In this document: one piece after another, positions 6,691-10,915 of the stretch
Layout of the letters: the number at the start of each line of letters is the position of its first letter
How positions within the stretch are numbered: position 1 is the stretch's first letter
Source of the DNA: WFZT01 sp964398355
Lineage (GTDB): Bacteria > Hydrothermota > Hydrothermia > B15-G9 > WFZT01
DNA length: 10,915 bases
NCBI GenBank assembly: GCA_964398355.1
Contig: CAYNMM010000005.1
Location: forward strand, 1 to 10,915
Reading direction: 5' to 3'
Position numbers and translations under genes: made by a program
Notes under the pieces: generated by a model
What the model was told of the DNA's origin: nothing
Seen by the model: only the letters and a program-made list of their open reading frames with translations
Database searches by the model: none

Positions 6691-6954
6691 ATGGTCTGGA
6701 GAAAAAGTTATACCCTGCTTACCTGGGGCCTCATAATCGGTATCGTTTCTGGTGACATCATCGGCCAGATACTTCTCAAAATCCTACCTGAAAGCCCGGT
6801 CAAAACACTCGTGCTAAACAGTGTCCACGTTGGATTTTCACCTGTCACAATCGACCTGATAGTTCTCAAATTCACAATTGGACTCATCTTCAGCTTCAAT
6901 TTACTCACAGTTATTTTTATAATCATTGCCCTGTACGTGTTTTATAAACTATGA
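6691..6954 (+). CDS. Small two-helix membrane protein, DUF4321-like
   Basis: An 87-residue hydrophobic protein. Helix 1 spans about residues 8-29 (LLTWGLIIGIVSGDIIGQIL) and helix 2 about residues 62-86. The segment between them, VGFSPVTIDLIVLKFTIGLIFSFNLLTV, resembles the DUF4321 family, whose members share a GLxxGxxxG-type first helix and a PxTxDLxxxxFTxGxxxxxNLxxV pattern. The function of that family is unknown to me. ATG at 6691 is chosen because an earlier in-frame start would lie inside tRNA-Leu. No Shine-Dalgarno is visible between the tRNA and the ATG. The TGA overlaps the ATG of the next permease gene (ATGA at 6951-6954), which suggests translational coupling. The family assignment is from pattern memory and moderate in certainty; the gene itself is well supported. 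Confidence 0.75.
   Translation: MVWRKSYTLLTWGLIIGIVSGDIIGQILLKILPESPVKTLVLNSVHVGFSPVTIDLIVLKFTIGLIFSFNLLTVIFIIIALYVFYKL
6825..6844. repeat. 20-base near-identical direct repeat, copy 2 (inside the DUF4321-like gene)
   Basis: CCACGTTGGATTTTCACCTG differs from the intergenic copy at 6334-6353 by one base (position 17). It is in the coding frame for HVGFSP of the small membrane protein. Confidence 0.7.
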
Positions 6955-7895
6955 AACATTTGCTTAAAAAACTTATACCTCCTCTATTACTCCTGCTCCC
7001 GGCATTCACAATACTTTTTGTCTTTAAGGTACTCCCTATCCTGTTCGCATTTAGGTTAAGTTTTTATGATTGGGGAATTGCAGGGATAAAAGGGTTTGTT
7101 GGATTGAAAAATTACTATTACCTTCTTCAGGATCCATTTTTCTGGCAATCTGTAATAAACACTATTTATTACACAATTTTTGCCGTCCCGCTAAACATAG
7201 TCGTATCGCTCATAATTGCGTACTTATTGAATCGAGGAATTAAGGCACTGGGGTTATTCCGAACCATCTATTTTTTACCGGTAATAACATCCATAGTTGC
7301 GGTATCAGTTGTCTGGAAATGGCTGTATGACCCCAATAGAGGTTTATTTAACTATTTCCTTACACTTGCTGGGTTCCATCCTCTGAAATGGCTTGAGGAG
7401 CCGCGGGGTATCTTTGAAATGATCCTTGGGACACACCTGCCGTATATCTTGAGAGGTCCATCTCTGGCGCTTTTTTCACTGGTCTTAATGAGTGTATGGA
7501 AAAGCCTTGGATATAATGTCGTAATTTTCCTCGCCGGTTTAAAAAACATACCGGATGTTTATTATGAAGCTGCGAGAATTGACGGTGCAGGTATCTGGCA
7601 AACTTTTAGAAATGTAACACTACCTTTATTATCTCCTACTACTTTCTATGTAATGATTATGTCCACAATAATTTCATTTCAGGTATTTGCGCCGGTATGG
7701 ACAATGACCGGGCCTCCCCCCGGGGGACCCCTCGGCACGACATCAGTAATTGTGTATTACCTCTATCAAAAGGGATTCGAGGAATATCAGGTTGGTTATG
7801 GCTCTGCCATCGCATTTGTATTTTTCTTGATGATCCTGGCTATCACGCTGTTCCAGAAACTTTATCTCGAAAAGAAGGTTTATTATGAGGTTTAA
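6951..7895 (+). CDS. Sugar-type ABC transporter permease (MalF/UgpA-like)
   Basis: A 314-residue inner-membrane subunit of a carbohydrate uptake (CUT1-type) ABC importer. About six transmembrane segments are visible (near residues 10-33, 72-92, 103-124, 171-196, 230-250 and 283-303). The EAA loop that contacts the ATPase is at 206-229: EAARIDGAGIWQTFRNVTLP followed by LLSP. The pattern DWGIAGIKGFVGLKNY near the N-terminus and WKSLGYNVVIFLAGLKNIP before the EAA loop are typical of the MalF/UgpA class. A stretch of about 18 extra residues (about 152-169) lies between the third and fourth helices, where related proteins usually go directly from WLxxP to the next helix. The start overlaps the DUF4321-like stop, and the 3' end overlaps the next permease by 11 bases. 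The substrate cannot be read from sequence. Confidence 0.93.
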   Translation: MKHLLKKLIPPLLLLLPAFTILFVFKVLPILFAFRLSFYDWGIAGIKGFVGLKNYYYLLQDPFFWQSVINTIYYTIFAVPLNIVVSLIIAYLLNRGIKALGLFRTIYFLPVITSIVAVSVVWKWLYDPNRGLFNYFLTLAGFHPLKWLEEPRGIFEMILGTHLPYILRGPSLALFSLVLMSVWKSLGYNVVIFLAGLKNIPDVYYEAARIDGAGIWQTFRNVTLPLLSPTTFYVMIMSTIISFQVFAPVWTMTGPPPGGPLGTTSVIVYYLYQKGFEEYQVGYGSAIAFVFFLMILAITLFQKLYLEKKVYYEV

Positions 7896-8706
7896 GGTAC
7901 AAAAGGTCATAATTTATGCGGTTCTAATTTTTGGAGCGATCTGGATGCTTCTCCCCTTCCTGTGGATGCTCTCAACGGCTTTTAAGACACAGGCAGAGGC
8001 TTTGAAAATGCCTCCAACGTTCATTCCTCACCATTTTACCACGTTACCTTTTAAAATTGTCTGGGAAAAGGTGCATTTCCCCCAGTATATTTATGTTTCG
8101 ACCATTGTTTCACTCTTTACCCTTCTTGGGGTTTTGATAACCTCTCTCCTCGCTGCCTATGCCTTTTCCTGGTATGAATTTCCAGGTAGAGAGCAGATGT
8201 TTATGGCCATGTTGAGTCTTATGATGGTGCCTATACCAGTTTATGTGGTGCCGCTTTACATAATTGTTCAGAAGCTTGGCTGGATAGATACGTTCTATGC
8301 GCTAATTGTACCGTGGACGGTAAATATTTTTGGCATCTTCCTGCTCCGCCAGCACATGAGAAGTATCCCAAGAGATCTTTACGATGCGGCAATTATTGAT
8401 GGATGTTCAAGACTCAGATTTTTATTTTCTGTCGTTATGCCACTTGTGAAACCGGCTATTGTAACAATAGCTATCTTTGACATTATAGGCTCGTGGAATG
8501 CATTCATGTGGCCTTTAATGGTGACAAATTCGGATAAAATGCGGCCTATTCAGGTAGGACTTGCATACTTCGCACAGGGTGAAACAACAAATTACCCGGC
8601 ATTAATGGCTGCATCCACCATAACAATCCTCCCGTTACTCATACTCTTCTTCATTGCTCAGAGGCAGATAGTGGAAAGTTATTCAAGAAGTGGATTAAAA
8701 GAGTAA
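7885..8706 (+). CDS. Sugar-type ABC transporter permease (MalG/UgpE-like)
   Basis: A 273-residue second permease that would pair with the preceding one to form the membrane channel of a CUT1-type importer. It begins with a cytoplasmic stub and helix at 8-31 (WMLLPFLWMLSTAFKT, the MalG-class opening), followed by further helices near 71-95, 106-128, 138-156, 188-208 and 243-260. The EAA loop appears as DAAIIDGCSRLRFLFSVVMP (167-186), with Asp in place of the usual Glu. GSWNAFMWPL at 202-211 is the conserved WNxFxxPL segment. ATG 7885 has GAAGG six bases upstream and overlaps the end of the first permease. No solute-binding protein or ATPase gene lies in the window, so these must be encoded elsewhere. 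Confidence 0.94.
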   Translation: MRFKVQKVIIYAVLIFGAIWMLLPFLWMLSTAFKTQAEALKMPPTFIPHHFTTLPFKIVWEKVHFPQYIYVSTIVSLFTLLGVLITSLLAAYAFSWYEFPGREQMFMAMLSLMMVPIPVYVVPLYIIVQKLGWIDTFYALIVPWTVNIFGIFLLRQHMRSIPRDLYDAAIIDGCSRLRFLFSVVMPLVKPAIVTIAIFDIIGSWNAFMWPLMVTNSDKMRPIQVGLAYFAQGETTNYPALMAASTITILPLLILFFIAQRQIVESYSRSGLKE

Positions 8707-8711
8707 GGCTC

Positions 8712-8740
8712 TTGATAAAATTCCCCCTTTACTTTAATTT
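8712..8740 (+). promoter_or_regulatory. Possible weak promoter before the DksA-like gene
   Basis: TTGATA (8712-8717) is followed by 17 bases and TAATTT (8735-8740). This is the only 60-base gap in the plus-strand block, a natural place for a new transcription start, but the boxes are only partial matches and the sequence is AT-rich, so this is tentative. Confidence 0.25.
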
Positions 8741-8758
8741 GTAAGCCTAAATTTTAAC

Positions 8759-8764
8759 GGGAGG
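8759..8764 (+). promoter_or_regulatory. Ribosome binding site of the DksA-like gene
   Basis: GGGAGG is followed by AC and then two successive ATG codons at 8767 and 8770. Spacing is 2 bases to the first ATG and 5 to the second, so initiation at 8770 is the more likely. Confidence 0.6.
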
Positions 8765-8766
8765 AC

Positions 8767-9126
8767 ATGATGGATCAAAAACAGCTTGAACACTATAAAG
8801 AACTGCTACTCAAGGAGAAGCAGAGAATAATGAAAAAGCTTTTAAGGATAAAAGAAGTTGAGGAACAAATTGGCAACAACTGGGACGAGCCCAAAGATCT
8901 TGAAGATTGGGCAGATATCACTTTGACGGAAGATGTTCAATCATTAATTGCAACAAGAGATGCATCTGTCCTCAATGAGATTGATATAGCCCTGGGGAAA
9001 ATAGAGAAGGGAACTTATGGCATCTGTGAAAGATGCGGTAAGCCTATTGAACTTGAGAGATTAGAGCTAATTCCGTGGACAAAATTTTGTTCCAGATGCG
9101 CTCATGAAATTGAAGGAGGTGCTTAA
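8767..9126 (+). CDS. DksA/TraR family C4 zinc-finger protein
   Basis: A protein of 119 residues, or 118 if the second ATG is used. DksA-type proteins bind RNA polymerase through the secondary channel and alter transcription initiation, often with ppGpp. Residues about 3-35 form a charged coiled-coil helix. The tip carries DLEDWA (44-49), which fits the DxxDxA motif of E. coli DksA. The C-terminal zinc finger is C-x2-C-x17-C-x2-C, with Cys87, Cys90, Cys108 and Cys111 in ICERCGKPI and KFCSRCAHEI. It is shorter than E. coli DksA (151 residues) and nearer to the TraR/YteA size class. It lies 60 bases after the permeases, and its stop is followed at once by the thioredoxin gene. The exact regulatory role is inferred from family only. 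Confidence 0.92.
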   Translation: MMDQKQLEHYKELLLKEKQRIMKKLLRIKEVEEQIGNNWDEPKDLEDWADITLTEDVQSLIATRDASVLNEIDIALGKIEKGTYGICERCGKPIELERLELIPWTKFCSRCAHEIEGGA

Positions 9127-9127
9127 A

Positions 9128-9607
9128 ATGAAAAAATTCTTACCATTGACATTTCTCTTCATACTGGCTACTTCACTCCATGCAGCCAAAAGACATATCC
9201 CTACTGCTCCCGATTTCACCCTCCCTGGTGTTAACGGCGATACCATCCATCTTTACGACTATAAAGGGAAGGTCGTAATTCTTGATTTCTGGGCAACATG
9301 GTGTCCTCCCTGTAAAGCCGAGATTCCGGGATTCATAAAAATGATGAAAGAATATAAAGGTAAACCCTTCACCGTTATTGGTGTTGCCCTTGATGCTCCG
9401 AAAAGAGTAGATGCATTTTACAAAAAATACAAGATGAACTATCCTGTAGCTTACGGTAACCGCGAAATTGCCCGTATGTACGGGGGAATCAGAGGAATAC
9501 CCACAACCTTTGTACTCGATAAGAAAATGAGGATAGTGAAAAAGTTTGTGGGCTACAGGAGTAGAGAAACATTTATAGAAATTATTGAAAAGCTTCTTAA
9601 TGAGTAA
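9128..9607 (+). CDS. Exported TlpA/ResA-like thiol-disulfide oxidoreductase
   Basis: A 159-residue thioredoxin-fold protein likely to act outside the cytoplasmic membrane on protein or cytochrome c maturation thiols. Residues 1-19 (MKKFLPLTFLFILATSLHA) form a signal peptide with no lipobox cysteine. The APDFTLPGVNG opening and VVILDFWATWCPPCKAEIP contain the redox pair Cys59-Cys62. The cis-proline is Pro125 in GIPTTFVLD. The start at 9128 is preferred over an in-frame ATG at 9104 inside the previous gene. It places GGAGG (9116-9120) seven bases upstream and begins exactly at the signal peptide. It begins one base after the DksA-like stop and overlaps dxr by 8 bases. The redox partner and target are unknown. 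Confidence 0.92.
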   Translation: MKKFLPLTFLFILATSLHAAKRHIPTAPDFTLPGVNGDTIHLYDYKGKVVILDFWATWCPPCKAEIPGFIKMMKEYKGKPFTVIGVALDAPKRVDAFYKKYKMNYPVAYGNREIARMYGGIRGIPTTFVLDKKMRIVKKFVGYRSRETFIEIIEKLLNE

Positions 9608-10727
9608 AAAAAGAGTTGCACTCCTCGGAGCGACAGGCTCAATCGGAACTTCGACATTAGAAGTTTTACGTCTTCACGAGGATAGATTTGAACTTTTTGC
9701 TATTTCATTTCACTCCAATATTGAGAAGGCTATAAAAATCGTTGAGGAATTCCATCCGCAGTATGTAGTTTCCACATCCGGGAAAAAAATAGATTATAAA
9801 AACCAACTTTACGGAGTTGAAGGTTTAAAAACTGTAGCGCGTGAAGCTGACATAGTGGTTGTCGCTACTGGTGGAATTGTTGGAGTTTTCCCGACCATAG
9901 AGGCGTTAAAGGCTGGAAAGAGGGTCGCTCTCGCCAATAAAGAAACACTCGTTTCATTCGGTAACATCGTAAAAGACGTCTTGAAAAAATCGAGTGGTGA
10001 AATCATACCTGTAGATTCTGAACACTCGGCAATATTTCAACTACTTGATGGTAGAAAAGACGAAGTAAAGAATATTTACATCACGGCATCTGGTGGTCCA
10101 TTCAGGACAAAACCTGCTGAAGAGCTTGAACATGTACGTCCTGAGGATGCTTTGAAACATCCGACATGGAGTATGGGACAGAAAATCACCATTGATAGTG
10201 CTACCATGATAAATAAAGGGCTTGAAATCATTGAGGCCTATCATCTCTTTGATGTCCCTCCAGAGAGAATAAAAGTCGTTGTTCATCCACAATCTATCAT
10301 ACATGGGATGGTGGAACTCGTGGACGGTGCTTTTATTGCGCATCTATCAGTACCTGATATGAAAATCCCCATCCAGTATGCCCTAACTTATCCTGACAGA
10401 CTCCCTTCTCCGGCAAAAACATTTAATCCTTTCGAGATCAGTCAGTTAAGCTTTGAGGAACCCGATTTTGACAAATTCCCGGGCCTAAAGCTGGCATACG
10501 AGGTTTTAAATGAAGGCAAGGAATACCCGGCAATCTTCAACGCATCCAACGAAGAGGCTGTGTTCATGTTTCTAAAAGGGGAAATAAAGTTCACCCAGAT
10601 TACAGAAATTATAAAGAGGGTTCTGGATAGCAATCCGGGATTCGACCACAGGACCCTTGATGGATTATTAGAAGCAGACAAATGGGCACGTGAAGAGGCT
10701 AAGAGACAGGCTGATTCATTGATTTAA
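9600..10727 (+). CDS. dxr: 1-deoxy-D-xylulose 5-phosphate reductoisomerase
   Basis: The NADPH-dependent cytosolic enzyme that makes 2-C-methyl-D-erythritol 4-phosphate, the second step of the DXP (MEP) isoprenoid pathway. The 375-residue protein is complete. The NADPH fold starts with GATGSIG (10-16), and ANKETLVSFG lies at 112-121. Metal ligands Asp139 and Glu141 are in IPVDSEHSA, and Glu209 is in MINKGLEII. ASGGPFR (163-169), HPTWSMGQKITIDSAT (187-202) and HPQSIIHGMVE (229-239) complete the active site. NASNEEAV is at 314-321. The start at 9600 is chosen because residue 2 onward matches the family; a TTG at 9585 would add five residues. The 8-base overlap with the thioredoxin gene suggests coupling. 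The frequent downstream neighbour rseP is not here; a convergent frame begins instead. Confidence 0.97.
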   Translation: MSKKRVALLGATGSIGTSTLEVLRLHEDRFELFAISFHSNIEKAIKIVEEFHPQYVVSTSGKKIDYKNQLYGVEGLKTVAREADIVVVATGGIVGVFPTIEALKAGKRVALANKETLVSFGNIVKDVLKKSSGEIIPVDSEHSAIFQLLDGRKDEVKNIYITASGGPFRTKPAEELEHVRPEDALKHPTWSMGQKITIDSATMINKGLEIIEAYHLFDVPPERIKVVVHPQSIIHGMVELVDGAFIAHLSVPDMKIPIQYALTYPDRLPSPAKTFNPFEISQLSFEEPDFDKFPGLKLAYEVLNEGKEYPAIFNASNEEAVFMFLKGEIKFTQITEIIKRVLDSNPGFDHRTLDGLLEADKWAREEAKRQADSLI

Positions 10728-10915
10728 TCAGGGCAGAAATATCACTTGCTCGAGTGATCAGATTTTCTTTAATCCTTTCCAGGCTGCTTATAAAAGGTAT
10801 GGAGTCTATTTTTGCACGAATTGAGAAGTCTATCGCATATACTCCCCTCCTCTTCAATGAAAGATATTCATAACCGCTGTAAACTTTCCCTTTTGTCGTG
10901 CCAAAGCCTATCGCA
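10699..10915 (-). CDS. Convergent reading frame, unrecognised, 5' end outside the window
   Basis: The only open frame on the minus strand at the right edge gives 71 residues ending in a TAG at 10699-10701, so its last 29 bases overlap the 3' end of dxr tail to tail. The visible part starts AIGFGTTKGKVYSGYEY, continues with a mixed beta-like stretch (RRGVYAIDFSIRAKIDS) and ends in a helical, charged segment (SLERIKENLITRASDISALI). The other two frames on that strand are closed by early stops (TGA and TAG). I do not recognise the family. That it is a real gene is inference from the open frame and from the lack of any plus-strand alternative in the last 188 bases. No terminator separates it from dxr. 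Confidence 0.5.
   Translation of the reverse strand, partial: AIGFGTTKGKVYSGYEYLSLKRRGVYAIDFSIRAKIDSIPFISSLERIKENLITRASDISALIKSMNQPVS

Noticed and set aside
8707..8766. Possible terminator between the permeases and the DksA-like gene
   Set aside because: Only a loose AAGGCT/AGCCT symmetry is present, with no stable GC-rich stem followed by a T run.
9104..9127. Earlier start for the thioredoxin gene
   Set aside because: It would put eight extra residues before a clean signal peptide, whereas GGAGG is correctly spaced for ATG 9128.
9585..9599. TTG start for dxr adding five residues
   Set aside because: ATG 9600 begins the conserved N-terminus (SKKRVALLGATG) directly and needs no rare start codon.

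Overview
The window is a compact bacterial chromosome segment with two divergent gene blocks that meet at an intergenic region around 6233-6515. No insertion sequence, CRISPR array, phage gene or plasmid signal is visible. The organism is a bacterium using the DXP isoprenoid pathway. It also makes a large exported gingipain-type (C25) protein that ends in a Por/T9SS-like sorting tail. C25 plus FG-GAP plus Por tail architectures are common in the FCB group and in candidate phyla such as WOR-3/Stahlbacteria, Cloacimonetes and Hydrothermae. A lineage of that kind is my inference; no rRNA is present to prove it.

Left block, minus strand, 6232 down to 1: tpiA (triosephosphate isomerase), secG (Sec translocon subunit), rplU (ribosomal protein L21), a 1275-residue C25 peptidase-like exported protein, and prfA (release factor 1, cut by the window edge). 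Gaps are 0, 16, 22 and 1 bases, so this reads as one operon. A near-consensus promoter (TTGACA, 17 bases, TATATT) lies just ahead of tpiA. A giant cell-surface protein sits inside a set of housekeeping genes, and rpmA (L27), the usual partner of rplU, is absent from its expected place.

Right block, plus strand, 6516 to 10727: tRNA-Cys(GCA) and tRNA-Leu(UAA) in tandem, then a small two-helix membrane protein (DUF4321-like) starting 10 bases after tRNA-Leu. Two overlapping sugar-type ABC permease genes follow. After a 60-base gap come a DksA/TraR zinc-finger protein, an exported TlpA/ResA-type thioredoxin and dxr (DXP reductoisomerase). Most junctions overlap or nearly touch. A promoter (TTGACA, 18 bases, AATAAT) lies immediately before tRNA-Cys, so tRNAs and the membrane genes may share a transcript.

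Right edge: a convergent minus-strand reading frame, unrecognised, runs in from beyond the window and overlaps the 3' end of dxr.

The points most worth a second look are: the C25 protein with altered residues around its catalytic His and Cys, no visible prodomain and a place in the rplU-prfA operon; the tRNA-to-mRNA junction without a Shine-Dalgarno sequence; a 20-base near-identical repeat shared by the intergenic region and the DUF4321-like gene; and an ABC permease pair with no binding protein or ATPase nearby.
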